DNA from: Gemmatimonadota bacterium
GTDB taxonomy: Bacteria; Gemmatimonadota; Gemmatimonadetes; Gemmatimonadales; Gemmatimonadaceae
Direction of reading: 5' to 3'
DNA length: 64,000 nt
Assembly: GCA_023249305.1 (NCBI GenBank)
Contig: JAHFCU010000007.1
Span: forward strand, 1 to 64,000
Of the stretch, positions 50,400 to 60,251 are shown in pieces. Positions within the stretch are counted from its first letter, which is position 1. Every line of letters starts with the position of its first letter. Position numbers and translations under genes: made by a program. The notes below the pieces were generated by a model. It was not told the DNA's origin, ran no database searches, and worked only from the letters and a program-made list of their open reading frames with translations.

Positions 50400-52037
50400 A
50401 TGTCCTCCGCCCCACTCGAGCGGTATTATGTGGGGTCGATGTCCAAGGTTCCTTCTCGTTCCCCTCGCCCAACTCGTCCCCCTTCACCAAGCCTCCGCAC
50501 TCCTCCTCGATCCCCCTCTGCCCTGACAACCCTCACCCGTCCGCGCCCCGCGCTCGAGGAGCTGAGTGCGCGCCTCGGCTGGGCCGTGCCCGCCATCGCC
50601 GCTCTCGTCCTCGGTATTGTCCGGCTGCCTGAGCTGACGCGAAGCCCGCTCTGGTACGACGAACTGTTCTCCGTCGGCGTCGCCGGGTTGCCGTTCGCCG
50701 ACGCGCTTCGGCGCATTATCGCCGATCACACGAACCCGCCACTCTTCTATCTCCTGCTGAAGGCGTGGATGGCGGTCGGAGGAGAGAGCGACCAGTGGGT
50801 CCGGCTGCTCCCGTGCCTGTTCTCGATGATGCTCGGGGCGGCGCTCGTCTGGCTGGCTCGCGAGGCGCGCTCGGGCGTCATCGCCGGCATGCTCGCTGTG
50901 GCGCTCGCGACGGCAAGTCCGCTGTCGGTGGACCTCGCCAACGAGGTGCGCGCCTACTCCCTGCTCGCCCTCCTCGCGTGCCTCTCGCTGGCCGCGACGC
51001 TGCGCGACCACACCCTGCGAACGCGCGATACCTTCGCGCTGATGACGCTCATCAACGTGGCACTCGTGCACACGCACTACTTCGGGTGGCTCACCATCGC
51101 AGCCGAGTGCGTCGTCGGCACCGTTTGGTGGCGCGCTGATGGGCGTCGCGTGCTACAGAGCGCCGGGTTCACGGGCCTCGCCTTTGTACCTTGGGCAACG
51201 GCCGTCGCGACGCATGCACTCGGCAATCCTGCGCCGCTTCGCAACGTCTCGTGGATCACGCCGCCCGACGCGGCGGCCCCGCTCTGGCTATTGCGCGATC
51301 TCACGGGTCGGAGTGGGAATACCGCGGCGGATCTCGCCTGGCTCGCGTTCGTCAGCGTTGCGCTGATCGCTCTCGCGTTCGCCTCGTGGCGGCACGGTGC
51401 GCAAGAGAGTGCGTCGCGCAACGCCGCGGTCTCCAAGGTAGACACGCCTACTGCGAACGCGAACTCCAGTTCGCCCGTGCAGGGGTCGCTCGCATTGCTC
51501 GTCATCGCCGGCCTTAGCGTTCCCTTGGCCGTGTGGGCGGTCTCAGTGCTTTCCGGACATTCGATCTGGGTGCAGCGCTATCTCCTCGGTGCGGCGGCGC
51601 CCGTCGCGCTGCTGACCGCGATTGCCATCGCGGCCCTGCCGCCACGTCGGTGGCACGTGGCCGCCATTGTCGGGTTGGCGTGGACGGCCGTGGCGTGCGG
51701 AGCACTCCCGCGGCGCGCGCCCACCAAGGTGGACTGGCGTCGCCTCGCACGGCGCATCGATGTGTCGGTGGGGAGTCCGCGCGAAGTGTTCGCGCTCGAA
51801 GCGTTCACCGCCGCGCCACTCCAACGCTACGCTCGGCCAGGCATGCGCGTGCGCATCGTCCCGTCGTTGGACTCGCTGCCGCGGGGCGATGCGTGGCTGG
51901 TCTATCGCCCCGAGTCGTTTGCGGCCGGCTCCCCCGCCGATGCACTGCGAGAGCTAGGCCTTACGACCGTCGCGGCGCTCTCGATGGCAACGCTCGGGCA
52001 GAAGATCGTCGCCGTGAGAATCAAGCCGGCGCGCTAA
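50400..52037 (+). CDS. GT39/PMT-like membrane glycosyltransferase
   Basis: Multi-TM protein; RLPELTRSPLWYDELFSVGVAG...HTNPPLFYLLLKAWMAVGGESDQWVRLLPCLFSMM. Start may be 50439. Confidence 0.8.
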   Translation: MSSAPLERYYVGSMSKVPSRSPRPTRPPSPSLRTPPRSPSALTTLTRPRPALEELSARLGWAVPAIAALVLGIVRLPELTRSPLWYDELFSVGVAGLPFADALRRIIADHTNPPLFYLLLKAWMAVGGESDQWVRLLPCLFSMMLGAALVWLAREARSGVIAGMLAVALATASPLSVDLANEVRAYSLLALLACLSLAATLRDHTLRTRDTFALMTLINVALVHTHYFGWLTIAAECVVGTVWWRADGRRVLQSAGFTGLAFVPWATAVATHALGNPAPLRNVSWITPPDAAAPLWLLRDLTGRSGNTAADLAWLAFVSVALIALAFASWRHGAQESASRNAAVSKVDTPTANANSSSPVQGSLALLVIAGLSVPLAVWAVSVLSGHSIWVQRYLLGAAAPVALLTAIAIAALPPRRWHVAAIVGLAWTAVACGALPRRAPTKVDWRRLARRIDVSVGSPREVFALEAFTAAPLQRYARPGMRVRIVPSLDSLPRGDAWLVYRPESFAAGSPADALRELGLTTVAALSMATLGQKIVAVRIKPAR

Positions 52038-52549
52038 GTCGGCCGGAAGCGGAGCTGCACGACGTACTTCCCGGGCACCACTTTCGCGCCCGGCAGCAGC
52101 TTCCACGCCTGCGGCGCCTTCTCCACGAGGCACGCGTTCACGGCCTTGCCGGCCTTCGATGACCAGTCGTCGGCGCCCACCCGCGCCGACCAGATCTTCC
52201 CGACGTCGAAGACGACCACCAGCGCCACGGCCCCGACCAGCTTGGGGTCCGACTTCTGGCCAAACTCCTGATAGCAGAAACGAGAGATCCCTTCTTCGCG
52301 CTGCACCGCTTCCATCAGCGCGTCGGGCGCGTCGGGGATGTTCTCGATGCGCAGACGCGGCCGGGTCGGCGGCGCGACGAACGAGTCGCTGACCGTCGGC
52401 GGCAGATTGGTCTTCACCGCACCGAGGTCCACCTTGGCTGTGTCAGGCGGCGCGGCGAAGGCCGCGGCGGCCGCAGCGGCGGACTTGGGCTTCGCGTCGC
52501 CACCGCACGCAACGAACAGCAGCAGGGCGTACATGGGGCAATGGCGCAT
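52034..52549 (-). CDS. Small lipoprotein-like protein with AgmX/TonB-C-like domain
   Basis: Lipobox-like LLLFVACGGD; REEGISRFCYQEFGQKSDPKLVGAVALVVVFDVGKIWSARV...VNACLVEKAPQAWKL resembles the domain in the adjacent AgmX-like gene. Confidence 0.65.
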   Translation of the reverse strand: MRHCPMYALLLFVACGGDAKPKSAAAAAAAFAAPPDTAKVDLGAVKTNLPPTVSDSFVAPPTRPRLRIENIPDAPDALMEAVQREEGISRFCYQEFGQKSDPKLVGAVALVVVFDVGKIWSARVGADDWSSKAGKAVNACLVEKAPQAWKLLPGAKVVPGKYVVQLRFRPT

Positions 52550-52597
52550 GACGAAAGCCGTGAGTGTTGTGGTCACGCGCAGTGCGCGCCGCGCATT

Positions 52598-52662
52598 GAG
52601 TAATCGCAATCGCGAATCCAAATCCTCAATCGCAATCCTCGGTCCGTATCCTGAATCGCTTC
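52598..52662. repeat. Degenerate GATT-type 7+6-bp repeat array
   Basis: Minus strand: GATTCAG GATACG GACCGAG GATTGC GATTGAG GATTTG GATTCGC GATTGC GATTACT. Ends at the stop codon of the neighbouring gene. Confidence 0.8.
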
Positions 52663-53532
52663 TCATCTGTTGAACACAAATGAGAAGCTGTATGTCTCGT
52701 TGCCCGCCGCGCTCGACGCGGGGAAGGCCCACGCGCGAATGCGCTGCAGAATGCACGTCTCGGTCTCGGCGACGCCCTCTCCGGACCACGTGCGTTCGGT
52801 CACGCGCGTTGTCGCCACCACACCGTTGGGCGCGAGCGCGACCTCCACGCCGATCGAGCCCGCGAGTCCAGGATTCTGCACGAGGCCCTGCTCCTGATAG
52901 CAGAACTGCAACTGCGCCTGTCGAGATCGAACGAACGTGCCCAGTTGCGCCATGTCGCGGCTCGCCCGCTCACCCGGTCGCGCAACGACCTGCGGCGCAG
53001 CGACGCGAATGCTCGCGCGCGTCACGCCGCCCGTCGCGTTCACCTTGCCGATCCCCGACGCAGCGGCGGCGGCAGCGGCATCGAATCCCTTGCCCGGCGT
53101 TCGCGCGCCAACGCCACCCTGGCCGTAGGCGATCACCGCCTTGCGGCCTCCAGCGCCCGCCTTGTCACCCTTGGCCACCTCAACGCCGCGCAACGCGTTG
53201 GTGACGTCGCCCACCAGCGCGTTGGTGCTGCCGCCGCCGAAGGCGTCGCCGATCTCGGCTTCTTCCTTGGCCGCGCGCTGCTTCTCCTTCTCCACCGGCG
53301 TCGGCGGCGGTTCGTTCACGTTCGCCGCCGCCTCCGGCGGCGGCGCCGGTCGCTTGGGCGGCGGCGGCGGATCGTCGAACTTCACGTCAATGGAAGCCGC
53401 CTCTTCGGCGCGCAGCAGCGCGATGGTCGGCGGCGGCGCGGGCGAGAGGTAGACGAGCGCCAGCCAGCCTGCGCCGATGCCAGCGGCGAGGGCATGCGAG
53501 ACCGTCAGCGCGCGCGTCTCGGAGAGGATCAT
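52663..53532 (-). CDS. AgmX/PglI C-terminal domain (GltJ/TonB-like) protein
   Basis: N-terminal TM, Pro-rich PPPPPKRPAPPPEAAANVNEPPPTPVEKEKQ; C-terminal RSRQAQLQFCYQEQGLVQNPGLAGSIGVEVALAPNGVVATTRVTERTWSGEGVAETETCILQRIRAWAFP. Confidence 0.85.
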   Translation of the reverse strand: MILSETRALTVSHALAAGIGAGWLALVYLSPAPPPTIALLRAEEAASIDVKFDDPPPPPKRPAPPPEAAANVNEPPPTPVEKEKQRAAKEEAEIGDAFGGGSTNALVGDVTNALRGVEVAKGDKAGAGGRKAVIAYGQGGVGARTPGKGFDAAAAAAASGIGKVNATGGVTRASIRVAAPQVVARPGERASRDMAQLGTFVRSRQAQLQFCYQEQGLVQNPGLAGSIGVEVALAPNGVVATTRVTERTWSGEGVAETETCILQRIRAWAFPASSAAGNETYSFSFVFNR

Positions 53533-54059
53533 GGTGCGATCACCGCGACGCGCTGCACCTGCAGCGACAGATGCGTAAAGCCCGCGAGCCGCGCCGTTGC
53601 CATGAAGCGCGACAACAAGTCGTAGCGCATCGTGCGGTCGCCTTGAATCGCCAACGCCACCTTGAGGTCGCCTTCGGCGCCAATGCCGCGCGCGGCTCGC
53701 AACGAGTCCGCCATCGTCTTCATTGCGCGGTACAGCGTCGGCACCTTCAACGGGAACCGCACATCGTTGCTCGGCTCGGCGGCGGCGTCCACCGTGGCCA
53801 TGATGGGCCGGTTCGCCAGCGTCACCGTGGCACCGACGCCGAGCGTCAGCTGCGACAGCGCTGGCATGCCGACCGTCGTCTCGGGGAGCGTCACGCCCGG
53901 CACCACGGGCGCGAGTTCGCCGACGGTGGTCGTTGTCAGGGTGAAGAAGACGATGGAGACAAAGGTGTCCACGAGCGGCACGAGATTCAGCTGCGTGACC
54001 TGGAACTTCCCGAACTGCAGAGCGCGCCGTGAAGCGCGCAGGTCGCGGGCGCGGTTCAT
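53529..54059 (-). CDS. ExbD/TolR-family protein (1)
   Basis: FQVTQLNLVPLVDTFVSIVFFTLTTTTVGELAPVVPGVTLPET. Confidence 0.92.
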   Translation of the reverse strand: MNRARDLRASRRALQFGKFQVTQLNLVPLVDTFVSIVFFTLTTTTVGELAPVVPGVTLPETTVGMPALSQLTLGVGATVTLANRPIMATVDAAAEPSNDVRFPLKVPTLYRAMKTMADSLRAARGIGAEGDLKVALAIQGDRTMRYDLLSRFMATARLAGFTHLSLQVQRVAVIAP

Positions 54060-54601
54060 GGCGTCGTCACCGGTGTGGCGCGCGCCTTCGTGCCGAGCGA
54101 GATCCCGCTGAAGCGCGACTTCTTGAGCCGCTCGAGCACGCGCACGATGTCGTCGTACGACACCTCGTCCGCCGGAATCACGATCACGTCCCTGTTCTGC
54201 GGATAGCGCGCGCGGATCTCCGTCATCAACGCCTGCAGCGAATCGAGCGACCGCGTGCTTAGGCTGTCAATGCGCGTGCGGAAGCCGCCTTCCGCCGAGT
54301 GCTCCACCTCGAGATGGTCGTTGGTCACCCGCACGGCGAGCAGCAGGTTGAGCACGTCTTCTTCCTTCTTGAGCTGCTTCACTTCGTCGGGGCTCGTCAC
54401 CACGACCGGCGGCAGCACGAGATCGAAGCTGGTGAGCGCGGCGAGCGCCGTGCCGGCGTATGTGAGCAGCGAGAAGAAGACGATGGACGTGAGGATGTCC
54501 ACGAGCGGCACGAGGTTGAGGTGCCCGCCCTCGTGGCTCCGCATGCCAGTGCCGCGCTCAGCGCGGCGCAGGCGCGTTCGATGGAAGTAGCTGGACGCCA
54601 C
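54056..54601 (-). CDS. ExbD/TolR-family protein (2); start may be 54544
   Basis: GGHLNLVPLVDILTSIVFFSLLTYAG...DVIVIPADEVSYDDIVRVLERLKKSRFSGISLGTK. Confidence 0.93.
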   Translation of the reverse strand: MASSYFHRTRLRRAERGTGMRSHEGGHLNLVPLVDILTSIVFFSLLTYAGTALAALTSFDLVLPPVVVTSPDEVKQLKKEEDVLNLLLAVRVTNDHLEVEHSAEGGFRTRIDSLSTRSLDSLQALMTEIRARYPQNRDVIVIPADEVSYDDIVRVLERLKKSRFSGISLGTKARATPVTTP

Positions 54602-54622
54602 GCGCGACTCGTCGCCGTGGCC

Positions 54623-55249
54623 TTACTCGCCGCGCCGCGCGGTGAGGGCGTTGATGAGGCGCACCGAGAACTCGTCCACACGCTCGATCATCCCCTCGGC
54701 CTGGCTCGACAGCCACGCGTGCGCCACCGAGAGCGGCACGGCGGTGAGCAGGCCAAAGCCGGTCGCGTTCAGCGCAATGGCAATGCCCGAGGCTAGACGC
54801 CCCGACCGCTCGGCAGCGGAGACCATCGCCACCGACGAGAACGCTTCGCGCAAACCGAAAATCGTGCCGAGGAGACCAAGCAGCGTGGCGACGTTCGCGA
54901 GCATCGGAAGGTAGTGCAGGCGACGTGTCAGCCCGGGAATCACCGCGAGACCCGCCGCGTCTGCAACGTTCTGCAGGTCGCTCTCCGTGCGGCTTTGCGA
55001 CGTGAGCACGTACTCGCCGATGTGTGGAATTGCGCCCGGCGTGCCGCCGCAGAGTGCGGCGGCTTCCTTCGTCTTGCCCGATTCGACGAGCTTCAGCACG
55101 CGCTCAGAGAACTCGCGCGAGTTGCCCTTGGACCGCAGCACAAGCATGTAGACGCGCTCGAAGAAGACGGCCAGCCCCAGCACCGCCACCGTGAGGATGG
55201 CGTGCATGACGGGTCCGCCGCTGCGGTAGTACTCGAGCAAGGTGCTCAT
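54623..55249 (-). CDS. MotA/TolQ/ExbB proton channel protein
   Basis: Three TM segments; RRLHYLPMLANVATLLGLLGTIFGLREAFSSVAMVSAAERSGRLASGIAIALNATGFGLLTAVPLSVAHAWL. Confidence 0.95.
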   Translation of the reverse strand: MSTLLEYYRSGGPVMHAILTVAVLGLAVFFERVYMLVLRSKGNSREFSERVLKLVESGKTKEAAALCGGTPGAIPHIGEYVLTSQSRTESDLQNVADAAGLAVIPGLTRRLHYLPMLANVATLLGLLGTIFGLREAFSSVAMVSAAERSGRLASGIAIALNATGFGLLTAVPLSVAHAWLSSQAEGMIERVDEFSVRLINALTARRGE

Positions 55250-55638
55250 GGCGTGCGTGTCCTCCGGTCGGATGCCGCGGCGGCCCGCGCTTCGGCGTGA
55301 GCCGGAGCGGGCGCCACCACTCGCGCGCGCGCGCTGGCCCCCGCGCTAGTGGAATCGGCATAGGTGAGCAGCGCCGGCACGAGGAGGCGCCGTGTGTACT
55401 GCGGCACTTCGCGCGGGCGAACGGTGATGACTTCAGGAGCCGGCGCCTGCGCGCGAATCTCCACGGTGCGGCGGGCCTTCGGTGCAATTGGTGCGTTCGG
55501 CGCCACGCTCGGCGCAGATGCTGATTGAGGCTGCGGCGTGGGCGCGGGCTGCTGCGCGTGCGCCCGCGCGGAAACACCCGCCAAGAGAGCAAGGGCGAGC
55601 ACAATCTGCAGGGAGAGGATCCGTGGGATCATTGGCAA
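55246..55638 (-). CDS. Secreted hypothetical protein in the TolQR cluster
   Basis: 130 aa; signal peptide ILSLQIVLALALLAGVSARAHAQQ; overlaps the TolQ start. Confidence 0.6.
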   Translation of the reverse strand: MPMIPRILSLQIVLALALLAGVSARAHAQQPAPTPQPQSASAPSVAPNAPIAPKARRTVEIRAQAPAPEVITVRPREVPQYTRRLLVPALLTYADSTSAGASARARVVAPAPAHAEARAAAASDRRTRTP

Positions 55639-55651
55639 CCTACAAATGTAG

Positions 55652-58600
55652 TCACCGCTCCCCCGTTGGTGGCCTGGTCACATTGACGGGCGGCTTCGTC
55701 GAGTCGCTCGCTGCCTTGGTGGGTCCGAGCGGCACGGCGATTTCGCGCGGCGGCACGCCCTTCCCCACGAGCGCGTCCCTGGCGCGCGCGACCCACGCGT
55801 TGTCGAAACCGCCGCTCGCCGCCTTCTCGACGAGAGCTTGCCACGTCGTGCGCGCCGCGTCGAAATACTGCTGCGCCTGCTGCGCCGAGCCGCGCTGCGC
55901 GGCCGTACGCTGGCCTTCCGTGAGTTCGGCCGGGAGTTGCACTTCACGGAGGAACAGTCCGTAGTGCCACTGCGCGAGTCCCGTCTGGAACGAGGCGGCG
56001 GAAATCCACTCCGAAGCGCCGCCAGCGATCGCACGACCGAACACCTGGCTCAGTTGACGGAGCAGCTGCAGCTTGGGTGCGGCAGCCTTGTCCACGCCGG
56101 CGCGCGTCAGGTCTGTGCGCGTCACTATCACGAGCTTCATCGCCTCGTAGCGCGGCCACAGCACCATGCCTTCGCGGAACGCCATCTCCGCGGCGCGCGC
56201 CGCACAGCGGTCGGCCAGCGTCGCGGTAGGACGCACGCACAGCTTGGCGAGCTCGCTCGATGCGGTCGATGAATCGCCAGCGAGTGTCAGCTGGTCGAGC
56301 CGCAGCTTCTGCGCCTCGCTCAGGCGCGCATCGCGCGCGAAGCGCTGCACAAACGCGGCGAACGCGCGCGCCGAGTTGGCCGGGTCCTTGGCGTCGCCGT
56401 AGGTCACGGCCGCGTTGTATGCCGCGTCGGCCGCTCGCCGATCCTGCGGGTACGTGGTGCTCATCAGCTCGTACGCCGCGGCCGCCTCGGCGCGCCGCCC
56501 GAGCGAATCGAGCAGGACGGCCGTGCGCACCATCGCATCGGCACGGCCCGGCCATGTGGCGTTCGCGCTCACCAACTCTCGCAGCGCCGTCACAGCCCCC
56601 GTCGCATCGCCGAGGTCTGACAACAAGCGCGCGCGCACCGTGCGGTAGGTAAACGCGTGCTGATACGCCGGGTAATCCTGCGCCAGCACGGCGATCAACT
56701 CGGCCGCGCGCCGACGCACACCGAGCGAGGCAGCCGTGTCGCCCTTCAGGCGAAGCAGGCTGTCCGCGGTAAGCTGCACTTCGATCGCGTTGCGCAGAGC
56801 GTCGCCCGCACGCGTGGCGTCGCCGATGTCCTTGGCGAGCGGCAGGAAGACCTCGTCGGCGGTGCGCGCGTACTCGCCGGCCTTCACGAGCGAATCGGCC
56901 ACGCGCGCCGCCGCGCCGATGCGCGCGCCCGCGATTGAATCGGCGAGCGCCTTGCGCCCCGACGACAGAGCCGCGCGCTGCGCCACGCCCCACTCCTGCT
57001 GCGCCGGTGCATACTGCCCCAGCTTGAAGCGCGCATCGCCCACGAGCTTGCGCGCGTCGGTGGCGAACGGATCGGCCGGCCACCGAGTGGCGAACGCGTC
57101 GAACGCCTGCGCCATCACTTCCCAGCGTCCTGCCTCCGAGGCGCGCCGACCCTTCGAGATGATCGCCTGCCTCGCATCGGCGTCGGATGCCTGCGCCGCG
57201 AAGCGGTCGGACGCCGCGAACAGCGAATCCTGCGCGCCCCGCTCGCTCGGCGCGCGCACGAAAGCGGAATCGAAGGCAACAATCGCGTTGCGCCGAGCCG
57301 CGGTCGCAATCGCGGTGTCGCCGCGCAGGCTCGCGCGTGAATACTCGGCGCCCGCCGTCGCGAAGTTCCCGGCACCGAACAGCGCCTCGGCGTACAGCAC
57401 GTGCATGCGCGGTGCACTGTCGGCGCGTACGAACTCGCGCTGGTAGCGCGCCAGCAGCTCGGCCGCGCTCGCGTACACTGGCCGCCCACCCTTCGGCGCC
57501 TTCGACAGCTCGAACAGTGCCGCGTCGCGCAACATGCGCTCGCGCACGATCGCCGTTTCCGCCGAGCGCGCCGCGTTGGCGCGCCCCCACGGCGTCTCCG
57601 GCGCGTACGTCTCTACGAGGTGCAGGCGCGACAGCTGGGCGCGCTCCTGCTCGAGCATGCGGTTCTGGTACAGGTCCACCAGTTCGACCTGCGCGTGCAA
57701 CGCCAGTGTGTCGAGCGGTGCCTGGTCGGCCACCGCGCGGAACGCGAGGGCCGCGCTGGCGAACTCACCCTGCTCACGCAGCGCGCGCGCCGTGCGCCGC
57801 AGCACGAGCAGTCGCGTCTGCATGTCGGGCAACGACGAGAGATACTGGATGGCGTCGTTCGCCCCGCCGATCTGCGTGAGAGCGATCGCCATGTAGTCAA
57901 TCGCCTCTTCACGCAGCGCGAGTCGCGCTTGCCGATCGGGTGCCAGGCGGTCGTACTCGGCCACCAGTCGAGCGAACACATCCACCGCGCGCCGGTACTC
58001 GTCCGACGCCTGACGCTCGGCCTGCACGTAGCTCGACCATCCCAGTTTGTAGTGCGCCAAGTAGTAGATGTCGCCGTCGCGCGGCGATCCGCCGATGGCC
58101 TGCTCGTATGCGGTGGAGGCCTGCGCAAGCAGCGCGCGCCGCGCGTCGCCGGCCAGACGGATGGCCATCTCGAAGCGCGTCTCGCCCTGCCGATAGAACG
58201 CCTCGGAACGGAAACGCGAATGCTCGTCAGCGATCACGCGATCCCACGCACGCGCGGCGTCGTCCCAGCGCTGTGCGGTGAAGTTGAGCGATCCCGCGGT
58301 GTACGCAGCGGCGTCGGCTTCGGGGTCGTTGGGATACCGGGCGAGGAACTCGTCGAGCCGCACGATCGCCGACGTATAGTCTGGACGATCCACGTTCGTG
58401 CCGGCCCGCTGGGCCGCCGAGTAGTCGGCGTCGGCGAGCCGCGCGAGCAACTCGGCCAACTGCAGCACCGCGCGTGGCCGCAGCGTGCTCTGCGGATACT
58501 GCGCCGCCACGGCGGTGAGCGCGCTGATCGCCGCGTCGCGTGCGGCAGCCAGCGTGTTGGTGCCGCCCATCACCTCGAAGAATCGTGCGGTGGCCTCGCC

Positions 58601-60238
58601 AAACTCGGCGCCTTCGCGTTCGCGCGTGAGTGTGGTGCGCCACTGCGCCGCGCGTGCGCGGAGTTCGTCGGCCACCATGACCATCGCCATGCGCTCGACG
58701 CTGTCGCGCATGGCCGCGAGGGCGGCGCGCAACGCCAGCATCCTCTGCTCGCGTGCGGTCCACGCCGCGGCCACACCATCACGCAACGCGAACGCGGCTA
58801 CGCGTGCGCTATCCTGACGCGCGTCTTCGAGAGAGAGCGCTTCGTAAAGCGCGGCGAGCTTGACGTGCGCCGCGTCACGCCGCAGCAGCACCGGCTGGCG
58901 CACCAGCCCTGAGTCGAGTGCCGCGTCCGCCGTGTTTGCGATCTGCTGGTACGCTGCCGCCGTCGCCATCTCGTCGCGGGCCACCTGCAGCGCCTCGCTC
59001 GGCATCGCCCGCGCCCGCGACACAAGGCTGTCCACGTGACGCGCGTTCACGGCAGCCAGCGTGCGCACCGCCGCGATCTTCGCGAGCAGCGTCACACGAT
59101 ACTGCCGAACGGTCCGCGCGATGGACGAGTCGCGCTCCTGCATCGCATCCGACAGCACATGCAACGTGCGCTCCGTCGCCGCGAGCGAGTCGCGCATTGC
59201 CTCCACATAGCGAATGAGCTGCTCGGCGGCGACGCGCCGTGTGCTCTGCTCCTGACGCGCCTGCTCGAGCGCTTGCTGCGTCCGAGCCACGCGCGCGTCA
59301 GCTTCGCGCACTTCCAAAGCGACCGCGCGCAAGCGAGCGAGTCCGTCGGGTGTGAATGGCAAACGCAGTGCCGTGCCGACACCGCGTGCGGCCAGCGGCC
59401 GCCCCAGCGCACGCGCGGTCGCCGTCAAGTCGCTCGTCGTTCGCGTGCGCAGAGCCGGCGCTCCCGTGAGTGCGCGCATTGTGTCGGGGTCCGCGACCAG
59501 CAGCTCGCCAGTGGTCGCCGCGTCGCCATAGAGCAACTCGAACGCGCGCGCCGCCACGATGGCGCGCGCCGGCTCGGTCACCGTGGCGTTGAACGTCGAG
59601 TCCACCGCGCCCTCAGCCGCGCGCGTGCTGTCACGCGCTGTGGCAAACCAGACGCGCGAGCTGTCGGGCCTGCCCGCCTCGAGGTACGCTTGCGCCGCCA
59701 TCAGCCGCGCGTCGCCGCTCCTGAGCGGCGACGCGGCCGTCACCGCCACGTGTGCGAACAACCGTGCCGATTCCAGGAACCGTCCCGCGCGATACGCCCG
59801 CCACGCGTCCGCGCGCGCCACCCGCTCTTGCGCGTCACCCGCCGGCGTGGCTCGCTCCCCCGCGAGGTCGCCCTGCTCGGCGCGCAACCGCGCGAGGCGC
59901 GCGCGAAGCGCGTCGGCGTCAGCGCCGGTCGCTCCCGCACGCAAGGCGCGCTCCGCGACCGGCACGAACAGATCAGTCTGCCCGAGTTGTGCGTACGCCA
60001 AAGCGAGCGGCGCCAGAACGGTCGCGTCATCGCGTCCGCGCCCCTCCATCAGCGCGCGCGCCCGCTCGAGATGCGTCACGGCGGACAACAGGCGGCCAGA
60101 GCGCAGATCCTGCAGCGCGACGCGCCGCTCCGCGTCGAGCGAGCGCGCCGTGTCGGGCCGGATATCCACGCGTTGCGCAGACAGTACGCCCGGCAGCACC
60201 ACAAGCGCTGAGCGCCAGACGAGCGCTCGCAGCGTCAC
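55652..60238 (-). CDS. Very large (1528 aa) secreted TPR/alpha-helical repeat protein
   Basis: Signal-like N-terminus then pervasive helical-hairpin repeats, e.g. AAAYTAGSLNFTAQRWDDAARAWDRVI...AFYRQGETRFEMAIRLAGDARRALLAQASTAYEQAI. Confidence 0.85.
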   Translation of the reverse strand: MTLRALVWRSALVVLPGVLSAQRVDIRPDTARSLDAERRVALQDLRSGRLLSAVTHLERARALMEGRGRDDATVLAPLALAYAQLGQTDLFVPVAERALRAGATGADADALRARLARLRAEQGDLAGERATPAGDAQERVARADAWRAYRAGRFLESARLFAHVAVTAASPLRSGDARLMAAQAYLEAGRPDSSRVWFATARDSTRAAEGAVDSTFNATVTEPARAIVAARAFELLYGDAATTGELLVADPDTMRALTGAPALRTRTTSDLTATARALGRPLAARGVGTALRLPFTPDGLARLRAVALEVREADARVARTQQALEQARQEQSTRRVAAEQLIRYVEAMRDSLAATERTLHVLSDAMQERDSSIARTVRQYRVTLLAKIAAVRTLAAVNARHVDSLVSRARAMPSEALQVARDEMATAAAYQQIANTADAALDSGLVRQPVLLRRDAAHVKLAALYEALSLEDARQDSARVAAFALRDGVAAAWTAREQRMLALRAALAAMRDSVERMAMVMVADELRARAAQWRTTLTREREGAEFGEATARFFEVMGGTNTLAAARDAAISALTAVAAQYPQSTLRPRAVLQLAELLARLADADYSAAQRAGTNVDRPDYTSAIVRLDEFLARYPNDPEADAAAYTAGSLNFTAQRWDDAARAWDRVIADEHSRFRSEAFYRQGETRFEMAIRLAGDARRALLAQASTAYEQAIGGSPRDGDIYYLAHYKLGWSSYVQAERQASDEYRRAVDVFARLVAEYDRLAPDRQARLALREEAIDYMAIALTQIGGANDAIQYLSSLPDMQTRLLVLRRTARALREQGEFASAALAFRAVADQAPLDTLALHAQVELVDLYQNRMLEQERAQLSRLHLVETYAPETPWGRANAARSAETAIVRERMLRDAALFELSKAPKGGRPVYASAAELLARYQREFVRADSAPRMHVLYAEALFGAGNFATAGAEYSRASLRGDTAIATAARRNAIVAFDSAFVRAPSERGAQDSLFAASDRFAAQASDADARQAIISKGRRASEAGRWEVMAQAFDAFATRWPADPFATDARKLVGDARFKLGQYAPAQQEWGVAQRAALSSGRKALADSIAGARIGAAARVADSLVKAGEYARTADEVFLPLAKDIGDATRAGDALRNAIEVQLTADSLLRLKGDTAASLGVRRRAAELIAVLAQDYPAYQHAFTYRTVRARLLSDLGDATGAVTALRELVSANATWPGRADAMVRTAVLLDSLGRRAEAAAAYELMSTTYPQDRRAADAAYNAAVTYGDAKDPANSARAFAAFVQRFARDARLSEAQKLRLDQLTLAGDSSTASSELAKLCVRPTATLADRCAARAAEMAFREGMVLWPRYEAMKLVIVTRTDLTRAGVDKAAAPKLQLLRQLSQVFGRAIAGGASEWISAASFQTGLAQWHYGLFLREVQLPAELTEGQRTAAQRGSAQQAQQYFDAARTTWQALVEKAASGGFDNAWVARARDALVGKGVPPREIAVPLGPTKAASDSTKPPVNVTRPPTGER

Positions 60239-60251
60239 CGGCTGGCCGCCC

